From Alphaproteobacteria bacterium (GTDB taxonomy: Bacteria; Pseudomonadota; Alphaproteobacteria; SMXQ01), in contig WHSO01000019.1 of assembly GCA_009380075.1 (NCBI GenBank), positions 1 through 47,763 of the forward strand: a stretch of 47,763 nt of DNA. Reading direction: 5' to 3'. Below, one piece after another: positions 1 through 6,263 of the stretch. Below the pieces are notes generated by a model. That model saw only the letters and a program-made list of their open reading frames with translations. It did no database searches and had not been told where the DNA came from. Positions within the stretch are counted from its first letter, which is position 1, and each line of letters starts with the position of its first letter. The translations under genes and the position numbers were made by a program.

Positions 1-1
1 G

Positions 2-1111
2 GCTGCGAACAGGAAGCTGCTCATTCTGCCGGGCGACGGCATCGGCCCGGAGGCGATGGGCGAGGTCAAACGCGTGCTCGACTGGATGGATTCGCACCGC
101 GCCGTCGCCTTCGACGTGGACGAAGACCTTGTCGGCGGCTGCGCCTACGACGCCCACGGCGCGCCCGTGAGCGATGCAACGATGATCAAGGCGCTCGATG
201 CGGACGCGGTGCTGCTCGGCGCCGTCGGCGGTCCCAAGTGGGAGAAGCTGCCCTTCGCCTTCCAGCCCGAGCGCGGCCTGCTGCGCCTGCGCAAGGACAT
301 GGAGCTGTTCGCCAACCTGCGCCCGGCCATCGTCTTCGACGCGCTGGCCGAGGCCTCGACGCTCAAGACCGACCTCGTCGCCGGTCTCGACATCCTGATC
401 ATCCGCGAGCTCACCGGCGGCGTCTATTTTGGTGAGCCGCGCGGCATCACCATGCTGTCCAACGGCGAGCGCCGCGGCGTCAACACCCAAGTCTACGATA
501 CCCACGAGATCGTGCGTATCGGCCGCGTCGCCTTCGAACTCGCGCGCAAGCGCTCCGGGCGGGTCTGCTCGGTGGAGAAGGCCAACGTGATGGAATCCGG
601 CGTGCTGTGGCGCGAGGAGATGACGAAGCTCGGCGCGGTCGACTACCCGGACGTCAAGCTGTCGCACATGTACGCCGACAACTGCGCCATGCAGCTGGTG
701 CGCGCGCCCAAGCAGTTCGACGTGATCGTCACCGACAACCTGTTCGGCGACATCCTGTCCGACTGCGCCGCCATGCTGACCGGCTCGCTCGGCATGCTGC
801 CGTCCGCCTCCCTCGGCGCCGCCGACGCCACCGGGCGGCGCAAGGCGCTCTACGAGCCGGTGCACGGCTCCGCCCCCGACATCGCCGGTAGCAACAAGGC
901 CAACCCGCTGGCGACCATCCTCAGTGCCGCCATGATGCTGCGCTATTCCTTCGACCTTGCCGACGACGCCGACCTGCTGGAGCAGGCCGTGCGCGACGTT
1001 CTCGACGCCGGCTACCGCACCGCCGACATCATGCAGGACGGCAAGACCCTGATCTCGACCACCGACATGGGCCAGGCGGTGGTGGACGAGATGGCGCGGC
1101 GGACGAAATAG
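2..1111 (+). CDS. leuB: 3-isopropylmalate dehydrogenase, 5' end cut by window edge
   Basis: Oxidises and decarboxylates 3-isopropylmalate with NAD+ in cytosolic leucine biosynthesis. The frame is already open at base 2, reading [19 protein letters not shown], the usual LeuB N-terminus with the dinucleotide-site GDGIGPE motif. Base 1 is a g that would be the last base of an ATG, so only about two bases of the gene appear to be missing. Later LeuB landmarks are the ELTGGVYFG segment, the VEKANVM helix, the [31 protein letters not shown] substrate and metal region (seen around 660-760) and the [12 protein letters not shown] loop. Length fits the family. It is followed after about 105 bases by asd on the same strand. 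The ATG at 56 is internal. Identification is very secure; the true start lies outside the window. Confidence 0.97.
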   Translation, partial: AANRKLLILPGDGIGPEAMGEVKRVLDWMDSHRAVAFDVDEDLVGGCAYDAHGAPVSDATMIKALDADAVLLGAVGGPKWEKLPFAFQPERGLLRLRKDMELFANLRPAIVFDALAEASTLKTDLVAGLDILIIRELTGGVYFGEPRGITMLSNGERRGVNTQVYDTHEIVRIGRVAFELARKRSGRVCSVEKANVMESGVLWREEMTKLGAVDYPDVKLSHMYADNCAMQLVRAPKQFDVIVTDNLFGDILSDCAAMLTGSLGMLPSASLGAADATGRRKALYEPVHGSAPDIAGSNKANPLATILSAAMMLRYSFDLADDADLLEQAVRDVLDAGYRTADIMQDGKTLISTTDMGQAVVDEMARRTK

Positions 1112-1217
1112 GGCGGGGCGGGTCGGAAGGCGGGGTTTCGCGGCGGTCCTTGAATTGTCGCCCGGTTGGGGCTAGACCATCGCCATCCAGGCGGGGTTTT
1201 CCTCGGGATCGGAGACC

Positions 1218-2249
1218 ATGACTTACAAGATCGCGGTGGTGGGTGCGACCGGCAATGTCGGGCGCGAGATGCTGCAGACGCTGGCCGAACGCAAATTCCC
1301 GACGCGCGAGGTCGTGGCGCTGGCGTCGTCACGCTCGGTCGGCAAGCAGGTCTCCTACGGCGAGGACAAGATCCTCAAGGTCCAGAACCTCGAGACCTAC
1401 GACTTCACCGGCACCGACATCGCCCTGTTTTCCGCCGGCTCGAAGCCGTCCGAGGTGCACGGCGCACGCGCCGCCAGGCAGGGCTGCATCGTCATCGACA
1501 ATTCGTCGTTCTGGCGCATGCACGAGGACGTGCCCCTGGTGGTGCCGGAGGTCAATCCGGGCGCCATCGCCGCCTACAGGACACGCAACATCATCGCCAA
1601 TCCCAATTGCTCGACCATCCAGATGGTGGTGGCGCTGAAGCCGCTGCACGACGCGGCGGTCATCAAGCGCGTCGTCGTCGCCAGCTACCAGTCGACCTCC
1701 GGCGCCGGCAAGCGCGCCATGGACGAGCTGTTCAACCAGACCAAGGGCATCTACGTCAACGACCCGATCCGCAAGGAACAGTTCACCAAGCAGATCGCCT
1801 TCAACGTCATTCCCCATATCGACGTGTTCCTCGACGGCGGCATCACCAAGGAGGAATGGAAGATGATGGTGGAGACGAAGAAGATTCTCGACCCCTCCAT
1901 CCGCGTCAGCGCGACCTGCGTGCGCGTCGCGACCTTCATCGGCCACGGCGAGGCGATCAACGTCGAGTTCGAGCGCTCCATCTCCGCCAGCGAGGCCCGT
2001 GACCTCCTGCGCGAGGCGCCGGGAATCTCGGTCATCGACAATCCCGCCGCCGAAAGCTACATCACGCCGGTCGAATGCGTCGGCGAGGACGCCGTCTTCG
2101 TCAGCCGCATCCGCGACGACCATACGGTCGAAAACGGCCTGTCGATGTGGGTGGTTGCCGACAACCTGCGCAAGGGCGCGGCGCTCAACGCCGTGCAGAT
2201 CGCCGAGGAACTGGTCCGCTCCTACATCGGGGAAAAGGCTCCGTCCTGA
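1218..2249 (+). CDS. asd: aspartate-semialdehyde dehydrogenase
   Basis: Reduces aspartyl-4-phosphate to aspartate semialdehyde with NADPH, the branch point to lysine/diaminopimelate, threonine and methionine. The 343-residue protein begins with a Rossmann motif (VVGATGNVGREML, residues 7-19) and carries the catalytic cysteine at about residue 131 in NPNCSTIQM. The QSTSGAGKRAMDEL loop and the C-terminal NGLSMWVVADNLRKGAALNAVQIAEEL helix are typical of the family. The ATG at 1218 has GGAG just upstream (1211-1214). leuB followed by asd is a common alphaproteobacterial order. It converges on the minus-strand LysE gene with only 16 bases between stop codons and no visible terminator hairpin. Confidence 0.97.
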   Translation: MTYKIAVVGATGNVGREMLQTLAERKFPTREVVALASSRSVGKQVSYGEDKILKVQNLETYDFTGTDIALFSAGSKPSEVHGARAARQGCIVIDNSSFWRMHEDVPLVVPEVNPGAIAAYRTRNIIANPNCSTIQMVVALKPLHDAAVIKRVVVASYQSTSGAGKRAMDELFNQTKGIYVNDPIRKEQFTKQIAFNVIPHIDVFLDGGITKEEWKMMVETKKILDPSIRVSATCVRVATFIGHGEAINVEFERSISASEARDLLREAPGISVIDNPAAESYITPVECVGEDAVFVSRIRDDHTVENGLSMWVVADNLRKGAALNAVQIAEELVRSYIGEKAPS

Positions 2250-2265
2250 TCCCTTCCGATCCGGG

Positions 2266-3030
2266 CTAGACGTCTCCGACGCCGGATGCCGTGATGGCCG
2301 TGCCGCCCGCGGCCCACGGGAAGAGCTGTTCCGCCCGCGGCGGGCCGGCACTGCTGAAGGTCGACGGGAACAGCAGCAGGGCGAGGCCGAAGGCGACAAT
2401 CAGCGCTCCCGAGACGCGGTTGACCCAGAGGATACCGGTGGCATTGAGACGATCGCGCAGGATGCCGGTCAGGAGCACCAGCGTCGTCCACCACAGGAAC
2501 GCGCCGCCGAACACGCCGGCCAGCAACGACACGATCCAGCGGGCGTCGTCGCCGATATCGGAAATATCGATAAACGCGAAGACGGCCGCGAAAGAGAGGA
2601 GTGTGATCGGATTGGTGATCATGATGGCGAAAGCGGCGGCGAAATTACCGATGTGGAAATCGAGCCGCGATCCGGTCTGTTTTGGGACCAGACGCTCGTC
2701 GCGTTCCTCGGCCGCTTCCTGCTTTTCGGCCGCAGGGGTCAGGTGACGGGCCAGCGCCAGGCGCAGGCCGAGCACGACAAGCACCACACCGCCGCCGAAG
2801 CGCACCCACGTGTGGTGGGATAACAGCTCGGTGGCGAGGAAACCAAGGCCGAGCGCCGCGATGGCGCCGAAGATGGTGTCGGCGATGGTGGCGCCGAGGC
2901 CGCAGACGTAACCCGCCAGGCGCCCGTGGGCGAGGGTGCGATGGATGCACATGACCGCAACTGGACCGACCGGCGCCGCAATCAGGAACCCGACGACCAG
3001 TCCCTTGACCAGGAATGCTACCGTATCCAT
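2266..3030 (-). CDS. LysE/RhtB-family amino-acid exporter
   Basis: A 254-residue inner-membrane protein of the LysE superfamily, which exports amino acids or small zwitterions by proton exchange. The start reads VKGLVVGFLIAAPVGPVAVMCIHRTLAHGR, containing the family signature PVGPVAVMCI at about residues 20-30. Roughly six hydrophobic segments follow, with a charged cytoplasmic loop at about residues 98-120 (AAEKQEAAEERDERLVPKQ). ITNPITLLSFAAVFAF matches the second conserved NP motif of the family. It is transcribed divergently from the CitE-like gene and convergently with asd. The substrate cannot be deduced. The last 25 residues are an unusual hydrophilic tail rich in Gly, Ala and Pro. Confidence 0.88.
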   Translation of the reverse strand: MDTVAFLVKGLVVGFLIAAPVGPVAVMCIHRTLAHGRLAGYVCGLGATIADTIFGAIAALGLGFLATELLSHHTWVRFGGGVVLVVLGLRLALARHLTPAAEKQEAAEERDERLVPKQTGSRLDFHIGNFAAAFAIMITNPITLLSFAAVFAFIDISDIGDDARWIVSLLAGVFGGAFLWWTTLVLLTGILRDRLNATGILWVNRVSGALIVAFGLALLLFPSTFSSAGPPRAEQLFPWAAGGTAITASGVGDV

Positions 3031-3173
3031 CAGAGTTGCCGGAGTCCTTCCATCGGGGTTGCGCTGTACATAGCGCGTGCCTGCGGCCCTGACAACGACG
3101 CACTGGCCGTGCTTGCGCCGGTGTCGCCATGATCCTAGTCTCGGCGCGTCGAAAAAACAGACCGGAGAAATCC

Positions 3174-4034
3174 ATGATCAGGCGCCCCCGGCGCAGTTGC
3201 CTGTACATGCCGGGGACAAATGCCCGCGCCCACGACAAGGCGCGCGAGCTCGCCTGCGACGTGGTGATCTTCGACCTTGAGGATTCGGTCGCGCCCGAGG
3301 CCAAGGCCGAGGCACGAAACCGGATCGTCGCCTGCCTCGATGCGGGCGGATACGGTGCGCGCGAACTGGTGGTGCGGATCAACCATCCGGCGACCGTGTG
3401 GGGTCGCGACGACCTCGCCGCTGCGGCACGTGCCGGTGCGCAGGCCGTGCTGCTCCCCAAGGTGACCGGTGCCGAGGACGTGCGCGTTGCCGGTCGGGTG
3501 CTCGACGATCTCGGCGTGGCGGCGCGGCTGTGGGCGATGATGGAAACGGCGCGGGGCGTGCTCGATGCACCGGCCATCGCCGAGTCCCATCCGCGGCTCG
3601 CGCTGTTCGCGATGGGCCTCGAGGACTTCGCCAAGGAACTGCATGCCGACACGGCGCCGCCGCGCATGGCGATGCTCTACGCCCTGGAACGAACGGTCCT
3701 GGTGGCACGCGCGTTCGGCCTCGGCGTCCTCGACGGCGTCTATCCCGCCTTCGACGACGATGCCGGTTTCGCTGCCGCCTGCGCCCAGGGCGCAGCCCTC
3801 GGTTTCGACGGCAAGCAGCTCATTCATCCGCGTCAGATCGCGGCGGCCAATGCCGCCTTCGCCCCCTCGGCCGAAGCGGTGGCCGAGGCGCATCGCATCA
3901 TCGCCGCCTTCGAGGCGGCACGTGAGCGGGGAGCAGGCATTGCCGTGCTCGATGGCCGCATGATCGAGGCGCTGCACGTAGACGAGGCGCGGACGCTGGT
4001 TGCCTTTGCCGAAGACATCGCGGCGCGCGGGTGA
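3174..4034 (+). CDS. CitE/HpcH-HpaI family CoA-ester lyase
   Basis: Belongs to the CitE-like aldolase family, magnesium-dependent TIM barrels that cleave or form acyl-CoA esters such as malyl-CoA or citramalyl-CoA. Visible landmarks are RRSCLYMPGTNARAHDKA at the N-terminus, the metal and active-site segment VVIFDLEDSVAPEAK, VRINHP, the VLLPKV strand and MMETARGVLDAPAIA with the second metal-ligand Glu. The C-terminal part has GFDGKQLIHPRQI. I chose the ATG at 3174 because GGAGAA lies at 3164-3169; the frame is open upstream to 3129. At 286 residues it fits stand-alone CitE-like enzymes and not true citrate lyase, whose other subunits are absent. A CoA lyase gene next to sdh is known in related bacteria. 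The exact substrate is not decidable. Confidence 0.88.
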   Translation: MIRRPRRSCLYMPGTNARAHDKARELACDVVIFDLEDSVAPEAKAEARNRIVACLDAGGYGARELVVRINHPATVWGRDDLAAAARAGAQAVLLPKVTGAEDVRVAGRVLDDLGVAARLWAMMETARGVLDAPAIAESHPRLALFAMGLEDFAKELHADTAPPRMAMLYALERTVLVARAFGLGVLDGVYPAFDDDAGFAAACAQGAALGFDGKQLIHPRQIAAANAAFAPSAEAVAEAHRIIAAFEAARERGAGIAVLDGRMIEALHVDEARTLVAFAEDIAARG

Positions 4035-4070
4035 ATGCCCCGTCAAATCCGAAAATTTCCACAACATGTA

Positions 4071-4092
4071 GGGATATTTGAACAAATATCCC
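4071..4092. repeat. perfect 22-bp AT-rich palindrome
   Basis: The arms GGGATATTTG (4071-4080) and CAAATATCCC (4083-4092) are perfect inverted repeats separated by AA. The palindrome lies 37 bases after the CitE-like stop codon and 16 bases before the left DnaA box. A two-base spacer suits a protein-binding site or cruciform better than an RNA hairpin, but it might also help end transcription arriving from either side. No known operator was recognised. Confidence 0.8.
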
Positions 4093-4107
4093 AAAATTTA
4101 GTTGCCT

Positions 4108-4127
4108 TGTGGATAACCTTTGGATAA
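4108..4127 (-). promoter_or_regulatory. left DnaA-box pair
   Basis: On the minus strand 4116-4108 reads TTATCCACA, a perfect consensus DnaA box. Adjacent 4127-4119 reads TTATCCAAA, one mismatch. The two are in the same orientation, 11 bases start to start, so one helical turn apart. They are in an AT-rich patch directly beyond the terminator-like end of the candidate structured RNA. Confidence 0.65.
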
Positions 4128-4197
4128 AGAAAGGGCGTCAGGCGCGCCCGGACCAAGGACCAAGCGCTTTCTGCCCCGCGAAGGACACCTGACGCCC
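4122..4197 (-). terminator. terminator-like stem ending the candidate RNA
   Basis: Inverted repeat with perfect 10-base arms: GGGCGTCAGG at 4133-4142 and CCTGACGCCC at 4188-4197 on the plus strand. Read on the minus strand the stem closes with GACGCCC followed at once by TTTCTTTAT (4132-4124), as in a Rho-independent terminator. The 45-base interior is longer than usual and contains a tandem GACCAAG repeat (plus strand, 4152-4165). Orientation fits an RNA transcribed leftwards from the 4900s. Confidence 0.5.
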
Positions 4198-4920
4198 CGG
4201 AAGCCCGGAAGCTTCCGGCACGTGAAAGCAGCGGGTAAACCGCCGGACCTTTTCGAACCCTTCCATCGCGTCCCCAGGGAGAGAAGCGACGAGCGGTTGA
4301 ACAGCCGGGCCCTTGCGGGCGTTCACCTGCGGCGAGTCCGCGCATTTCCCCAGCGGTGTTCCCGATCCCTGTCGCGGTAGCGTCTCCGCCCTCCGCCAAG
4401 CGGGGTTGCCCCCGCGCCGCGCCGGCATCGTCCGGGTTGCCCCGTCGAGGCCTTGCGCCGCTCACTCCGGCACCTGCATATCGGAGTTGCCTCCGACGGC
4501 GGCGGAGTCGCCCCCGCCCGGTGTCGGTGCCGTTCGTCGCGGAGACAAGCTCCGTAACGTCCGGCCCTGGATCCGCGCCCGCCCTTCGGCGGGCCGCGTC
4601 CGGGTCCCGCGGTCCTTGGGGAGACCGGAAACCCAAGAGAACACCGGCGAGAGGGTAAATACGTTCCCCTCCGTTCAGCGGCGGGCAGTCCTTGCGAACC
4701 GTCCACGGTCCCGTTCCCTTGCGGGAAAGAAAGCCGCGCCGTCCCCCTCACGGGGGATGGAGCACCGCCAGCGCCAACCCGGCGGGACCTGCCGGCCGAA
4801 GCCAACCTTCCCCCGAGTCTCCGGGAATTGGTCCTGCATCCGGTCCCGACGCCCGGAGGCGGCGGACAAGGACGGAAACCGATCCCGGCACTTTCGCGTA
4901 CCCTGATATGATTCCCCCGA
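4128..4920 (-). ncRNA. candidate large structured non-coding RNA with repeated GNRA-loop hairpins
   Basis: Nearly the whole stretch can be written as consecutive short hairpins. On the minus strand five stems close with a GCAA loop: 4727-4714 (TTCCC/GGGAA), 4496-4481 (TCGGAG/CTCCGA), 4444-4433 (CGGG/CCCG), 4415-4400 (GCGGGG/CCCCGC) and 4320-4309 (GCCC/GGGC, inside an outer TGAAC/GTTCA pair at 4325-4298). A sixth, 4757-4742 (TCCCCC/GGGGGA), closes with GTGA. Further stems are 4795-4779 (CCGGC/GCCGG), 4671-4651 (GAGGG/CCCTC), 4637-4615 (CTTGGG/CCCAAG), 4612-4594 (CCGCG/CGCGG), 4593-4578 (CCCGCC/GGCGGG), 4554-4540 (CGGAG/CTCCG) and 4218-4205 (a 14-base palindrome). It ends at the terminator-like stem 4197-4122. 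GNRA loops form on the minus strand only, which sets the likely strand. The RNase P core GAGGAAAGTCCGG, tmRNA and SRP RNA motifs are absent. The 5' end and promoter are not established; family unknown to me. Confidence 0.5.
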
Positions 4921-4965
4921 GGCGATGCGGACACAAGTCAAAACCCAAGTAATGACGATTTTTCT

Positions 4966-5026
4966 TGTGTATAAAACTGCCGTGCATTCACAACAGATAC
5001 ACAATTTACCCACAAATTTATCCACA
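4966..5026. promoter_or_regulatory. right DnaA-box array
   Basis: A perfect box on the minus strand at 4974-4966 (TTATACACA) is followed by four plus-strand 9-mers: 4984-4992 GCATTCACA (2 mismatches), 4995-5003 AGATACACA (2), 5006-5014 TTACCCACA (1) and 5018-5026 TTATCCACA (perfect). Start-to-start distances of 11, 11 and 12 bases place the four on one face of the helix, with affinity apparently rising towards 5026. An ordered array of weak and strong boxes is typical of bacterial origins. Confidence 0.6.
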
Positions 5027-5355
5027 AGATTGCCGTGCTTTTTTGGGCGCCAATTGTAACCCACTGATTCGTCGGGTCTTTCACCGCGAACTTTTTGCGG
5101 CACCTGCCTTGCGATGAGACCGGCAGGAGAGCGCCCGGGGATGGCGAGTCGACGTTTTCGTAGTGCGTGTATTCTCCAGCACCGTGGTCGGCATGATGCA
5201 GGTGCGACCACTGTTCCTGTGCGGGACCTCAACCTCCCCATTTGGGTCGGACTCCCGGTCCCGGGAATCATTCGCGGTCGCGCGATCCTGGACATCCCGA
5301 GCCGTGGGAATGCGCCGGCGCCGACGCGCTCGCGCAGCAGGTGGCCCGGCTCGCG
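5027..5355. other. intergenic stretch before the sdh promoter, no gene seen
   Basis: No protein gene is supported here. The only structures noted are a 7-base inverted repeat, GTGGTCG (5184-5190) and CGACCAC (5205-5211), a T run at 5039-5044, and CCGC/GCGG arms around a T-rich loop at 5084-5100. It probably separates the candidate origin from the sdh operon promoter. Confidence 0.4.
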
Positions 5356-5384
5356 TTGACTTGGGCGGGGACAGGCGGTAAACC
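5356..5384 (+). promoter_or_regulatory. possible sdh operon promoter
   Basis: TTGACT (5356-5361) lies 17 bases before TAAACC (5379-5384). The -35 is one mismatch from TTGACA; the -10 is weak. Transcription would start near 5391 and give a leader of about 75 bases before sdhC. Judged from sequence only. Confidence 0.35.
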
Positions 5385-5398
5385 GAAGCGCTGTTCCA

Positions 5399-5442
5399 GG
5401 CGCGCCGCCGCCAGCCGGATTCGGAACACGATCCGGCGCGCC
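5399..5442 (+). repeat. long inverted repeat in the sdhC leader
   Basis: GGCGCGCC (5399-5406) and CCGGAT (5415-5420) pair with ATCCGGCGCGCC (5431-5442), giving a two-part stem of 6 and 8 base pairs broken by an eight-base bulge, with a 10-base loop. It ends 24 bases before the sdhC start. It could be a leader structure affecting translation or RNA stability; no T tract follows, so a terminator is unlikely. Confidence 0.6.
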
Positions 5443-5466
5443 CTCCCGATGAATCGAAGGCCCTGC

Positions 5467-5865
5467 ATGGCACGTCACGATCGCCCGCTGTCCCCGCATC
5501 TCCAGGTTTACCGGCTTCCGTTCAACGCCATCCTCTCCATCACCCACCGGATCACCGGGGTCGGACTTGGTTTCGGCGCGCTGATCCTGGTCGCGTGGCT
5601 CGCCGCGGCGGCGGCAGGGCCGGAGTGGTTCGCGACAGCGTCGTCCATGATGGGATCCATCGTCGGGCGGATCGTGCTGTTCGGCTTCGTCTGGGCGCTG
5701 TTCTATCACCTTGCCAACGGCATCCGGCACCTGTTCTGGGACGCCGGCTTCGGCTTCGAGCTCAAGGATGCGCGGTCGTCGGGCCTCATGGTCGTCGCCG
5801 TGTCCCTCGTGCTCACCGCGGTCGCCTTCGCTATCGGCTGTATCCGCGCCGGGGCCATATCATGA
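5467..5865 (+). CDS. sdhC: succinate dehydrogenase cytochrome b556 subunit
   Basis: Membrane anchor of respiratory complex II, helping bind haem b and ubiquinone in the inner membrane. The start MARHDRPLSPHLQVYRLPFNAILSITHRITG is a clear SdhC signature (RPLSPHLQVYR and SITHRITG). Three membrane helices follow, and the haem-ligand region reads ALFYHLANGIRHLFWD. The product has 132 residues, usual for the family. I chose the ATG at 5467 because GAAGG at 5456-5460 is well spaced; an in-frame ATG at 5449 lacks one. The stop overlaps the sdhD start by four bases (ATGA), indicating translational coupling. Confidence 0.95.
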   Translation: MARHDRPLSPHLQVYRLPFNAILSITHRITGVGLGFGALILVAWLAAAAAGPEWFATASSMMGSIVGRIVLFGFVWALFYHLANGIRHLFWDAGFGFELKDARSSGLMVVAVSLVLTAVAFAIGCIRAGAIS

Positions 5866-6260
5866 GTTCGCCCGCGGGAAGCTCCTTTCGCACGCGCCTC
5901 GGGCGCGTACGCGGCCTCGGCTCCGCCAAGGAGGGCACCGCCCATTGGTGGGGCCAGCGCCTGTCGTCGCTCGCCCTGGTGCCGCTCGTGCTCTGGTTCG
6001 CCATCTCGCTGGTTGCGCTGGCCGGGGCGCCGCATGCGGTGGTTGTCGCCTGGATCCGGGGGACGGTTACCACGGTCCTGCTGGTCGTGCTGATCGCCGC
6101 CGTCTTTTATCACCTCGCCCTCGGTCTTCAGGTGGTGGTGGAGGATTACGTTCACACCGAATGGCGGAAGCTTGCCGTCGTCATCGCGATCAAGTTCGCC
6201 TCGGGGCTGGCCGCGCTGATCGGGATTTTCGCCGTGCTACGTATCGCGTTTGGGGCCTGA
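5862..6260 (+). CDS. sdhD: succinate dehydrogenase hydrophobic membrane anchor subunit
   Basis: Second membrane anchor of complex II. The 132-residue protein begins with a basic, Gly/Ser-rich segment (RTRLGRVRGLGSAKEGTAHWW), where the GSAKEGTAHWW motif is typical of alphaproteobacterial SdhD. Three hydrophobic helices follow. FYHLALGLQVVVEDYVH in the second helix holds the conserved His and the quinone-site Asp-Tyr pair. The start overlaps the sdhC stop, and only three bases separate its stop from the sdhA ATG, so C, D and A form one tightly packed transcript. Confidence 0.94.
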   Translation: MSSPAGSSFRTRLGRVRGLGSAKEGTAHWWGQRLSSLALVPLVLWFAISLVALAGAPHAVVVAWIRGTVTTVLLVVLIAAVFYHLALGLQVVVEDYVHTEWRKLAVVIAIKFASGLAALIGIFAVLRIAFGA

Positions 6261-6263
6261 GTC

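Larger units (their letters stand above)
4035..5100. other. candidate chromosomal replication origin (oriC-like intergenic region)
   Basis: This gap of about 1.4 kb before sdhC has no credible protein gene. Perfect DnaA boxes (TTATNCACA) occur at 4108-4116 (minus), 4966-4974 (minus) and 5018-5026 (plus), with near matches beside them. Both box clusters sit in AT-rich patches (about 4044-4130 and 4935-5060) that contrast with the GC-rich surroundings. Two GATTC sites, CcrM methylation targets in alphaproteobacteria, lie at 4910-4914 and 5066-5070. Such clustering is the standard sign of oriC. Against the call, dnaA, hemE and parAB, frequent origin neighbours, are not in the window, and no CtrA-type TTAA-N7-TTAA site was seen. 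Confidence 0.45.

Noticed and set aside
4128-4920. RNase P RNA, tmRNA, SRP RNA or group II intron as explanation of the hairpin region
   Set aside because: The RNase P GAGGAAAGTCCGG core, the tmRNA tRNA-like end with tag frame, and the SRP GGTCCGGAAGGAAGC hairpin are absent on both strands; no reverse transcriptase or recognisable intron domain V was found. A known family outside these cannot be excluded by eye.
4043-5730. Several open frames of 80-350 codons in the gap before sdhC, on both strands
   Set aside because: They overlap each other in several frames, contain Arg/Pro/Gly-rich sequence without any domain, and disagree with the hairpin pattern; long frames are expected in GC-rich non-coding DNA.
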